Part shown: positions 1-5,459 of the stretch, piece by piece
How positions within the stretch are numbered: the stretch's first letter is position 1
Layout of the letters: every line of letters starts with the position of its first letter
Assembly (NCBI GenBank): GCA_029945985.1
Contig: JAQSDP010000101.1
Span: 1 to 6,541, forward strand
From: a bacterium
Lineage (GTDB): Bacteria; Acidobacteriota; Blastocatellia; Pyrinomonadales; Pyrinomonadaceae
DNA length: 6,541 nucleotides
Direction of reading: 5' to 3'
The notes under the pieces: generated by a model
Told to the model about the DNA's origin: nothing
What the model saw: the letters and a program-made list of their open reading frames with translations, nothing else
The model's database searches: none
Program-made: the position numbers and the translations under genes

Positions 1-3
1 AAT

Positions 4-1191
4 CTATTTGACGGACGCTTCAGTCAGTGGATTTGAGCGGGTAAGGCGAGCGAAGAAACGTCGGAGTGGTTCACTGGTTCCGAATCCCGTGATCATCGCA
101 TCTGCTATCTTTGGCGAATTCGACAAGAAGCGAAGGGCTCGGCATGTGCGGAGACGTTTTCCGAACGCGGCCGCGTGAGAGATTCGATAGGCGTTTGCGA
201 TCGCATCAAGGTCTTCCGATTCCATTATGGCCTTGCACGCGATCCGTGAACTCTCCAGTGCCATCGATATCCCGCTGCCCGTAAAAGGATCGATGAACGC
301 GGCAGCGTCGCCGATCGCGATGATCCCCGGGCTCGGAGCGGGATCCATCGAGCCATAACGAACTATCGGCACCGAGATCCATTCGCCTTCGACCGCAATA
401 TCCGCAAGCACCTCGGCTGCTCGTCTATTCTTTAGAACCGTCGCTTCTAAGACCTTAATCGGATCGCTCCCGACCGATCTGACTAAAGCTGCATCGACAA
501 TAAAGCAGAGGTTAAAGACGCCGCCCTCGACTTGTGAGCAACCTCCGTATCCACCCGGATAGCTGAAGATCTCACACGCGCCGGGCTCGATCCTTGCCCC
601 TTGAAGGTGAGCCTTGAAGGCTACCTGTCCCGCTTTTCGAGCAGCGGTCGCTGCGTCGAACTTCTTCGCCACATATCTTCCGCGTCCGGTCGCGTCGATA
701 ACGATCGAGGCAGTTACGCCATGGGGCACGCCGTCCGATGAACGCAAGCTGAGATGGACCGGCTGGCCGTTCATCACGGAAAGGTCGAGGACGGATGTTT
801 CAGTTAGCACATCGACGCCGCATTCGCCGGCACGATCCAAGAGGATCTGGTCGAGCGACCGACGGCTTAGCCCGATCGAATCGCCGTTGTTTTTGGCGAG
901 CCACCGACTAGAGACTGAGAATGATCTGCCGCCGGAACTATAAAATACCGTCTTGTGGATCGGCTGAGGGCCATGCCGGTCTACCTGCGGAATTACTCCA
1001 AGAACCTCAAGATGATCGAGGCATTCAGGCGAGACGAACTCCCCACAGAGCTTATGCCGAGGAAAGCTAGCTTTATCGACCAAAAGCACGTTCCGGCCGG
1101 ATCGAGCGAGACGGATCGCAGCCGACGAGCCCGCTGGGCCCGCTCCCACGATCACGACGTTATAGTTATCATTGAACGTAGATCTATCCAT
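4..1191 (-). CDS. FAD-dependent oxidoreductase, geranylgeranyl-reductase family
   Basis: This complete 395-residue flavoprotein has an N-terminal Rossmann FAD site, GAGPAG at residues 16-21, with an acidic residue (D39) at the end of the second strand. A PRHKLCGEFVSP segment (44-55) follows, typical of geranylgeranyl-reductase and related NAD(P)/FAD oxidoreductases. DATGR (166-170) and the second FAD motif, GD at 294-295 followed by DPFTGSGI (301-308), complete the fold. The family reduces isoprenoid double bonds or oxidises, reduces or halogenates polyketide and lipid intermediates; the substrate here cannot be read from sequence. No signal peptide or clear membrane segment is seen, so it is probably cytosolic or membrane-peripheral. 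The ATG start at 1191 overlaps the end of the methyltransferase gene by 8 nt and has only a weak ribosome site, suggesting translational coupling. It is the third gene of the ketosynthase operon, so a tailoring role on that pathway's product is inferred. Family assignment is firm and exact reaction unknown. Confidence 0.88.
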   Translation of the reverse strand: MDRSTFNDNYNVVIVGAGPAGSSAAIRLARSGRNVLLVDKASFPRHKLCGEFVSPECLDHLEVLGVIPQVDRHGPQPIHKTVFYSSGGRSFSVSSRWLAKNNGDSIGLSRRSLDQILLDRAGECGVDVLTETSVLDLSVMNGQPVHLSLRSSDGVPHGVTASIVIDATGRGRYVAKKFDAATAARKAGQVAFKAHLQGARIEPGACEIFSYPGGYGGCSQVEGGVFNLCFIVDAALVRSVGSDPIKVLEATVLKNRRAAEVLADIAVEGEWISVPIVRYGSMDPAPSPGIIAIGDAAAFIDPFTGSGISMALESSRIACKAIMESEDLDAIANAYRISHAAAFGKRLRTCRALRFLSNSPKIADAMITGFGTSEPLRRFFARLTRSNPLTEASVK

Positions 1192-1870
1192 CTGCCGTAA
1201 GAATCAGTCTGCCGATCGCGGATCGCTCGATCTTCAAATTTTCTAATCCTGAGCTTTGTGCTAGCGTTTTGAGTTCCGTTGGCCTGAAGGATCGCTTTAT
1301 CGAAAGCGATCCATCGTCGCGCGTGAAACGCTGAAGCAACAACGTTCCTAGCAGCTTGAACGTAATGTATGACAACGCATTTCGCTCAAGATCGATCACG
1401 ATCAACTTCCGGCGCGCCACCCTTCTCATTTCGAGCAACAACTTCATCGCCGCCGAATCATTCAAATGGTGAAGAAACAGCGTGCAGAAGACATAATCGA
1501 TACTCTTGTCCGCGAATGGAAGTACAAGAGCATTTCCCTGAACCGCAAGGTGTCCCTCGTCCGCTATTCCGCGAGCCGATTCGGGTGACATCTCGAGCCC
1601 GATCGAGTTAAGGTCCGATCCAGGAAGTTTGTTCTTCAGGTAAGTCAAGAGCGTCCCTGACCCCGCACCCACATCGAGAATCGACAGTTTACCTAACTTC
1701 TCGGCAGAAACGTCCGATATCAGTGCTCGCTTCAACGCCCGCGTCTCGCCAAACATCCGATGAATGAACCACATTTCCTTTTGCCAGCGAAGATATTCAT
1801 CCCGAGTAAATTCGCCGCGGTCGAGGCGTTCGGTTTCAAGACTCCGAGTTCGAAATTCGCTGAACATCAT
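1184..1870 (-). CDS. Class I SAM-dependent methyltransferase
   Basis: The product is a 228-residue class I methyltransferase. SAM-binding motif I is ILDVGAGSG (residues 64-72). The acidic end of strand 2 is at GLEMS (91-95), and the motif around LPFADKSIDYVFC (117-129) leads into the LFLHHL post-motif (131-136). The N-terminal segment, with FRTRS (6-10), LDRG (16-19) and a W-rich helix, resembles small-molecule methyltransferases encoded beside polyketide or phenolic-lipid synthases. I place the start at ATG 1870 because it forms an ATGA overlap with the ketosynthase stop. A longer reading to 1930 would need a TTG start and a 64-nt overlap, and would add 20 residues with no family support. 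No Shine-Dalgarno is visible before 1870, consistent with coupling to the upstream gene. O- or C-methylation of the operon's product is an inference; the substrate is unknown. Confidence 0.87.
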   Translation of the reverse strand: MMFSEFRTRSLETERLDRGEFTRDEYLRWQKEMWFIHRMFGETRALKRALISDVSAEKLGKLSILDVGAGSGTLLTYLKNKLPGSDLNSIGLEMSPESARGIADEGHLAVQGNALVLPFADKSIDYVFCTLFLHHLNDSAAMKLLLEMRRVARRKLIVIDLERNALSYITFKLLGTLLLQRFTRDDGSLSIKRSFRPTELKTLAQSSGLENLKIERSAIGRLILTADG

Positions 1871-3147
1871 TCGGCGAAGCGCTTCAGGACAAGAGCGCTG
1901 TTCTTTGAACCGAATCCGATGCAGTTGCAAAGCGCGACGTTGATCTCGTGCGAACGCGGGACGTTCGGCACATAATCGAGATCACACTCCGGATCGGGCG
2001 AATCAAGATTAATTGTCGCGGGCACAGTCCCTGTGTCCATCGCGAAGAGCGTAGCTGAGATACCGGCCGCACCGCTCGCGCCTTGGGGATGGCCGATCTG
2101 TGATTTCGTTGCCGACATCGGGATCGTATAAGCGTGCTGGCCAAGCGCCTGTTTCACGGCAGAGGTCTCGATCTTGTCGTTCAAGACTGTCGCCGTTCCA
2201 TGCAGGTTTACGTAATCGATCTCGTCCGGCTCGATCGCGGCGTCTCGAAATGAGAGCGTCATCGCTCGAGCCGGTTCTTCGCCGGAGTCGTTGAGTCTGA
2301 CTCGGTGATAGGCGTCGCAAGTGGAGCCGTACCCCGCGATCTCCGCGTAGACCTTAGCGCCGCGATTCACCGCTCGCTCAAGATCCTCCAGCACGTAGAC
2401 GTAGGCTCCTTCACCAAGGACCATGCCGGAACGATCGCTGGAGAATGGCCGGGAAGCCTTCGTCGGATCATCGTTCCATTGGTCAGTTAGCACTCTCATC
2501 AGTTCAAATCCCGCCAGGATGCCGGGAGCGATGGGTGCGTCTACGCCTCCGGCGATCATCACATCCTGACGACCGTGGCGAATGTGTTCGGACGCGTAGA
2601 AGATCGCGTCCGTTGAGCTTGTACAGCCCGTGGATACCACATGCGAAAGCCCTCGAAAGCCAAACGCCATTGATACCTCGGAGGAGAGTCCTCCGTGCGT
2701 CGATGCGGGAATGATGTAGACGCTCGCCTTGTTCTTTGGTCCAACGAACCAGTATTCGTAATGCTTCTCAGTGAACGCGAATCCGCCGCCGCCCGTTCCG
2801 ATCTCGACGCCTATCGAACGCCGCTCCTCGATCGACATTTCGGTAGTCTCGATCCGAGCGTCAGCCAAGGCCTCCGCCGTAGCCCGGAGAAGCAGCGGCA
2901 CGGTCCGCGGGACGTTCTTCTTATCTTTCGAAGGGATCTGCGAAGGCCATTCGAATTCATCCACCTGCGCGGCGATCTGGACCGGCAGGGAAGTGGTGTC
3001 GAAGCTTGATATCCTGCTTACGCCGCTCTTGCCGGACTTGAACGATTCCCATAGGCAGTCCCGACACTGACCGATGGGGCTCATAACGCCGATTCCGGTG
3101 ATCGCCACGCGGCGGCTGGATTGTCGTGTGCTAAAGGTTTTGCCCAT
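1867..3147 (-). CDS. Beta-ketoacyl synthase, KSalpha/FabF-like
   Basis: This 426-residue thiolase-fold condensing enzyme has a full Cys-His-His set: C175 in VSTGCTSSTD (171-180), H316 in NLHGTAT (314-320), and K348 and H353 in SATKSQIGHPQGASG (345-359). It would condense a malonyl-ACP extender with an acyl chain held on C175. Several stretches read more like the KSalpha subunit of aromatic type II polyketide synthases than like housekeeping FabF (STACATGTH), namely STGCTS, DDPTKASRPF (226-235), LGEGA (244-248) and PDPECDLDYVP (385-395). No chain-length factor, acyl carrier protein or ketoreductase lies beside it in this window. The start at ATG 3147 is supported by GAGGA 6 nt upstream and by the RRVAITGIG strand beginning soon after. 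Longer readings to ATG 3168 or TTG 3246 lack such a site. It is the first gene of a three-gene operon. Condensing activity is secure; whether it makes fatty acid, polyene or polyketide is open. Confidence 0.9.
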   Translation of the reverse strand: MGKTFSTRQSSRRVAITGIGVMSPIGQCRDCLWESFKSGKSGVSRISSFDTTSLPVQIAAQVDEFEWPSQIPSKDKKNVPRTVPLLLRATAEALADARIETTEMSIEERRSIGVEIGTGGGGFAFTEKHYEYWFVGPKNKASVYIIPASTHGGLSSEVSMAFGFRGLSHVVSTGCTSSTDAIFYASEHIRHGRQDVMIAGGVDAPIAPGILAGFELMRVLTDQWNDDPTKASRPFSSDRSGMVLGEGAYVYVLEDLERAVNRGAKVYAEIAGYGSTCDAYHRVRLNDSGEEPARAMTLSFRDAAIEPDEIDYVNLHGTATVLNDKIETSAVKQALGQHAYTIPMSATKSQIGHPQGASGAAGISATLFAMDTGTVPATINLDSPDPECDLDYVPNVPRSHEINVALCNCIGFGSKNSALVLKRFAE

Positions 3148-3270
3148 TGTTCGTCCTCGTAAAGTCATTCGTTTGCAATCCCATTCCCGTCCGCGCTTGC
3201 CGTAGATGTACATGCGTCGCGATTGTTGCCCGTTCCCCAGATACAATCTCCGGATGATACACTTAACTAT
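3148..3270. promoter_or_regulatory. Divergent intergenic promoter region (ketosynthase operon / tpiA)
   Basis: These 123 bases separate the divergent ketosynthase and tpiA starts and must carry promoters for both transcription units unless they start inside the flanking genes. On the plus strand a TACAAT hexamer at 3242-3247 could be a -10 box for tpiA, which would give a 5' leader of about 17 nt. No convincing -35 box lies 16-18 nt before it. On the minus strand I see no hexamer pair I would defend. No clear operator palindrome or riboswitch is visible. The region is assigned from gene layout; the individual boxes are tentative. Confidence 0.4.
3154..3158 (-). promoter_or_regulatory. Ribosome binding site of the ketosynthase gene
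   Basis: GAGGA on the minus strand lies 6 nt before ATG 3147. It is the strongest Shine-Dalgarno in the left operon and decides the start against in-frame upstream codons at 3168 and 3246. Confidence 0.7.
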
Positions 3271-4029
3271 ATGAGAAAGCCCGTGATAGCCGGAAATTGG
3301 AAGATGTATAAACTTCTAGGGGACGCCGTCGATACGTCTCTGGAATTGAAAACTCTCGTCGCAAACGCGACTCATTGTGAGGTCGTGATCGCGCCCGTGT
3401 TTACTGCGTTGAAGACGGTTGCGGACCGCCTAGAGGGCTCGAATATTCACGTAGCGGCCCAGGATTGCGCGATCCAGAACGACTTTGGCGCTCACACCGG
3501 CGAGGTAGCACCGGTCATGCTCAAGGATGCCGGATGCAGCCACGTCATCGTCGGCCATTCCGAACGTCGGCAGTTTTACGGCGAGACCGATGAATCGGTC
3601 AACTGGAAGACAATGGCGGCACTCGCGGCCGGGTTGACCCCGATCGTTTGCGTCGGTGAACAACTCCCCGACAGGGAAGCGGGCGATGCCGAATCGGTTG
3701 TGAAAACGCAGCTTGAAGGCGGACTAAACGGTTTGACAGTGAGCGACCTGGAACGTATTATAGTCGCTTACGAGCCTGTCTGGGCGATCGGAACGGGTAA
3801 AACCGCCACGCCTGAACAGGCTCAAGAAATGCATGCCTTCATCCGCGAATCGGTCGGGGAAGTGCACGGAAACGACGCCGCTGAGAATCTTCGGATCTTG
3901 TACGGCGGCTCGGTAAAGCCGGACAACATTGCCGAGCTTATGTCTCAGGAAGATGTAGACGGTGCTCTGGTCGGCGGTGCCAGTTTGGACGCCCAGAGCT
4001 TTTCAAAGATCGTGAACTACAAACAGTAG
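3271..4029 (+). CDS. tpiA: Triose-phosphate isomerase
   Basis: TpiA interconverts dihydroxyacetone phosphate and glyceraldehyde 3-phosphate in glycolysis and gluconeogenesis, as a cytosolic TIM-barrel dimer. All active-site elements are present in the 252-residue protein: N9 and K11 in AGNWKMY (7-13), the electrophile H96 in VGHSERR (94-100), the catalytic base E168 in AYEPVWAIGTGK (166-177) including flexible loop 6, and the phosphate-binding YGGSV (211-215). Length is normal for the bacterial enzyme. The start at ATG 3271 gives the standard MRKPVIAGNWK beginning; an in-frame TTG at 3223 would add 16 residues unlike the family and run through the candidate promoter. The Shine-Dalgarno before 3271 is poor, which fits a short leader. 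secG follows after about 20 nt, so the two are probably co-transcribed, a pairing seen in many bacterial genomes. Identification is essentially certain. Confidence 0.97.
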   Translation: MRKPVIAGNWKMYKLLGDAVDTSLELKTLVANATHCEVVIAPVFTALKTVADRLEGSNIHVAAQDCAIQNDFGAHTGEVAPVMLKDAGCSHVIVGHSERRQFYGETDESVNWKTMAALAAGLTPIVCVGEQLPDREAGDAESVVKTQLEGGLNGLTVSDLERIIVAYEPVWAIGTGKTATPEQAQEMHAFIRESVGEVHGNDAAENLRILYGGSVKPDNIAELMSQEDVDGALVGGASLDAQSFSKIVNYKQ

Positions 4030-4035
4030 TTCGAT

Positions 4036-4041
4036 AGGTGG
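4036..4041 (+). promoter_or_regulatory. Ribosome binding site deciding the secG start
   Basis: AGGTGG lies 8 nt before a TTG at 4050. The alternative in-frame GTG start at 4038 falls inside this purine-rich element and has no ribosome site of its own, so the TTG is preferred. Confidence 0.5.
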
Positions 4042-4049
4042 TAACCAAG

Positions 4050-4433
4050 TTGCTATACGTACTTTACGTTCTATTTTTTATTTCGTGCCTCGTGCTGATC
4101 GGCAGCGTGCTGCTTCAGCCCGGTAAGACGGATGCGGGAGCTCTCTTCACGAGCAATATCTCGAACGCGGCGTTCGGTCCGCGTGGTACGGCTTCGGTGC
4201 TTTCCAAGATCACGATCGTTGCGGCATCATGCTTTATGGTGCTCGCACTTTTGATCTCGATGCCGGCTCTTCAGGGCGGGGTTTCCGTTCTGCAGACAAC
4301 ATCTGCCGACGAACCAGCACCGGCCCCGGCGGAAGTTGCACCAGCCGCCTCAGACGCAAATGCTGTGCCCTTTAACGCGGCTCCGGCGAATACGACAGAA
4401 GCTCCGACAAACGCGGCTCCGTCCAATCAATAG
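4050..4433 (+). CDS. secG: Preprotein translocase subunit SecG
   Basis: SecG is the small accessory subunit of the SecYEG channel in the inner membrane and assists SecA-driven export. From the TTG at 4050 the protein is 127 residues. Transmembrane helix 1 spans about residues 2-21, followed by the signature VLLQPGK (20-26). A cytoplasmic loop contains FGPRG (42-46) and LSK (51-53), and helix 2 spans about 54-72. These match the SecG pattern of LLQpGK, FG.rG and LsK.T. After helix 2 comes a hydrophilic tail of about 45 residues dominated by Ala, Pro, Thr and Asn, with repeated NAAP-like units; SecG proteins often end sooner. A GTG at 4038 would add four residues but lacks a ribosome site. The gene lies 20 nt after tpiA and 15 nt before a tRNA gene, so all three are probably on one transcript. 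Identification is firm; the start is less certain. Confidence 0.94.
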   Translation: MLYVLYVLFFISCLVLIGSVLLQPGKTDAGALFTSNISNAAFGPRGTASVLSKITIVAASCFMVLALLISMPALQGGVSVLQTTSADEPAPAPAEVAPAASDANAVPFNAAPANTTEAPTNAAPSNQ

Positions 4434-4448
4434 TTCTTTTTCAATATT

Positions 4449-4533
4449 GCTCAGGTGGCGTAATTGGTAGCCGCGCACGTTTGAGGGGCGTGTGGAGTAA
4501 TCCGTGGGGGTTCGAGTCCCCCCCTGAGCACCA
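4449..4533 (+). tRNA. tRNA-Leu (anticodon GAG)
   Basis: This 85-nt class II tRNA was folded by hand. The acceptor stem GCTCAGG (4449-4455) pairs perfectly with CCTGAGC (4523-4529), followed by discriminator A4530 and an encoded CCA (4531-4533). A D-arm with TTGGTAG is present. The anticodon stem 4476-4480/4488-4492 closes a seven-base loop carrying GAG at 4483-4485, which reads leucine CUC and CUU codons. The last pair before the loop is T-G. The long variable arm contains a GGA/TCC stem (4494-4496 with 4501-4503), as expected for leucine tRNAs. The T-arm is GGGGG-TTCGAGT-CCCCC (4506-4522). It sits 15 nt after secG with no promoter room, so it is probably cut from the tpiA-secG transcript. 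Confidence 0.95.
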
Positions 4534-4540
4534 TTTCGGC

Positions 4541-4567
4541 AAAGGCGGACGTTCAGTCTGCCTTTTT
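4541..4567 (+). terminator. Rho-independent terminator after tRNA-Leu
   Basis: A 10-bp stem, AAAGGCGGAC (4541-4550) with GTCTGCCTTT (4556-4565) including one G-T pair, closes a five-base loop and runs into a T-tract (4563-4567). It lies 7 nt after the tRNA CCA end and ends the tpiA-secG-tRNA unit. Only 4 nt separate it from the argB stop on the other strand. Read on the minus strand the stem is followed by only TTT, so it may also stop the arginine operon, but less efficiently. Confidence 0.85.
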
Positions 4568-4571
4568 CGTT

Positions 4572-5459
4572 TTAGGCGACGATCATCGTACCGGTTCCTT
4601 CGTTGGTGAAGACTTCGGCGAGGATCCCGTTCCTCGAATTGCCGCTGATCACGTGGGCAGATCCGACACCGCTTTCCACCAGGCTGATCAGGTTCTCAAG
4701 CTTCGGGATCATTCCGACCGCAGCACGCCCGCTGCTGATCATCTTCTTTGCCTCGAACACGCTCAACCGGTCGATCTTCGAGTCCGGATCCTTTGCGTCC
4801 AGATATATGCCGTTAACGTCGGAGAGCAGGATCAGCTTTTCAGCCCCTAGCTTGATAGCGATCTGAGAAGCTATCGAGTCGGCGTTGATGTTGTAGATCT
4901 TGCCCTCGTCATCGGCTCCGAGGGATGAAATGACTGGCATGAAGTCGTGTTCAAGGAGAAGGTTTATAAGCCGTGTGTCAACTTCGACGATGTTGCCGAC
5001 GTGACCAAAGTCCACCGTCGCTTTCTTGCCCGTTTCCTGATTCATCACGTCTCGCGGCGGCCGCCGCTCCGCCAAGATCACGCCGCCGTCGAGGCCGGAA
5101 AGGCCGACTGCCGATACACCGCGATTGCGTAGCGCTGAGAGGATTTCGGTATTGATCTTCCCGCGAAAGATCATCTTTGCAAGCTCGAGGGTGTCGTCAT
5201 CTGTCACCCGTCGGCCTTCGATCACTGTCTGCACAACTCCGAGCTTTCGGGCGAGCTCCGTAAGTTGCTTACCGCCGCCATGGATCACGCAGACGCGAAT
5301 ACCGACTTGGTGGAGCAATGCCAATTCTTCAGCAAGCGACATCAGAATCGCCTTGTCTTCCGTCACCTTGCCGGACAATTTGACGACAAAAGTCGTTCCC
5401 TTGAATCGCTGAATGTAGGGAAGGGCTTCACGGAGAAGATCTAAGGTGCCAATATTCAT
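4572..5459 (-). CDS. argB: Acetylglutamate kinase (N-acylglutamate kinase)
   Basis: ArgB phosphorylates the gamma-carboxylate of N-acetylglutamate (N-succinylglutamate in the succinyl variant of the pathway), the second step of arginine synthesis, in the cytosol. The 295-residue amino-acid-kinase fold shows K27 in VVKLSGK (25-31), HGGGKQ (60-65), GRRVTD (82-87), NINADSIAS (190-198) and GMIPK with K253 (249-253). It ends with a FTNEGTGTM segment (284-292). Before the kinase core is a helix, LLREALPYIQRFKG (8-21). Arginine-inhibited hexameric kinases have this helix and the E. coli enzyme lacks it, so feedback inhibition by arginine is inferred. Compared with the common K-x-G-G and HGGGP motifs, this protein has Ser29 and Lys64. 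No acetyltransferase domain is fused. The start overlaps the argF' stop as ATGA and has GGAG 8 nt upstream. Identity is firm; the acyl group used is not. Confidence 0.94.
   Translation of the reverse strand: MNIGTLDLLREALPYIQRFKGTTFVVKLSGKVTEDKAILMSLAEELALLHQVGIRVCVIHGGGKQLTELARKLGVVQTVIEGRRVTDDDTLELAKMIFRGKINTEILSALRNRGVSAVGLSGLDGGVILAERRPPRDVMNQETGKKATVDFGHVGNIVEVDTRLINLLLEHDFMPVISSLGADDEGKIYNINADSIASQIAIKLGAEKLILLSDVNGIYLDAKDPDSKIDRLSVFEAKKMISSGRAAVGMIPKLENLISLVESGVGSAHVISGNSRNGILAEVFTNEGTGTMIVA

Noticed and set aside
614..1200. Plus-strand open frames opposite the FAD oxidoreductase (614-943 and 955-1200)
   Set aside because: Their translations show no family motif and they lie wholly or almost wholly antisense to a well-supported flavoprotein; they are a by-product of its codon usage.
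1871..1930. Longer methyltransferase start at TTG 1930
   Set aside because: A rare start codon with a 64-nt overlap; the ATGA junction at 1870 is the better-supported start.
2009..3070. Several open frames over the ketosynthase gene, including 2009-2320 minus and 2771-3070 plus
   Set aside because: Arg/Ser/Pro-rich shadow translations with no recognisable domain, inside a gene with complete catalytic motifs.
3148..3246. Extension of the ketosynthase N-terminus to ATG 3168 or TTG 3246
   Set aside because: GAGGA at 3154-3158 is well spaced for ATG 3147, and the extra residues are basic and unlike KS N-termini.
3223..3270. Extension of tpiA to TTG 3223
   Set aside because: It would add 16 residues before the standard TpiA beginning and run through the candidate -10 box.
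4572..5459. Fusion of N-acetylglutamate synthase to kinase (as in Xanthomonas-type enzymes)
   Set aside because: At 295 residues the protein holds only the kinase fold and ends at the FTNEGTGTM segment; no GNAT domain follows.
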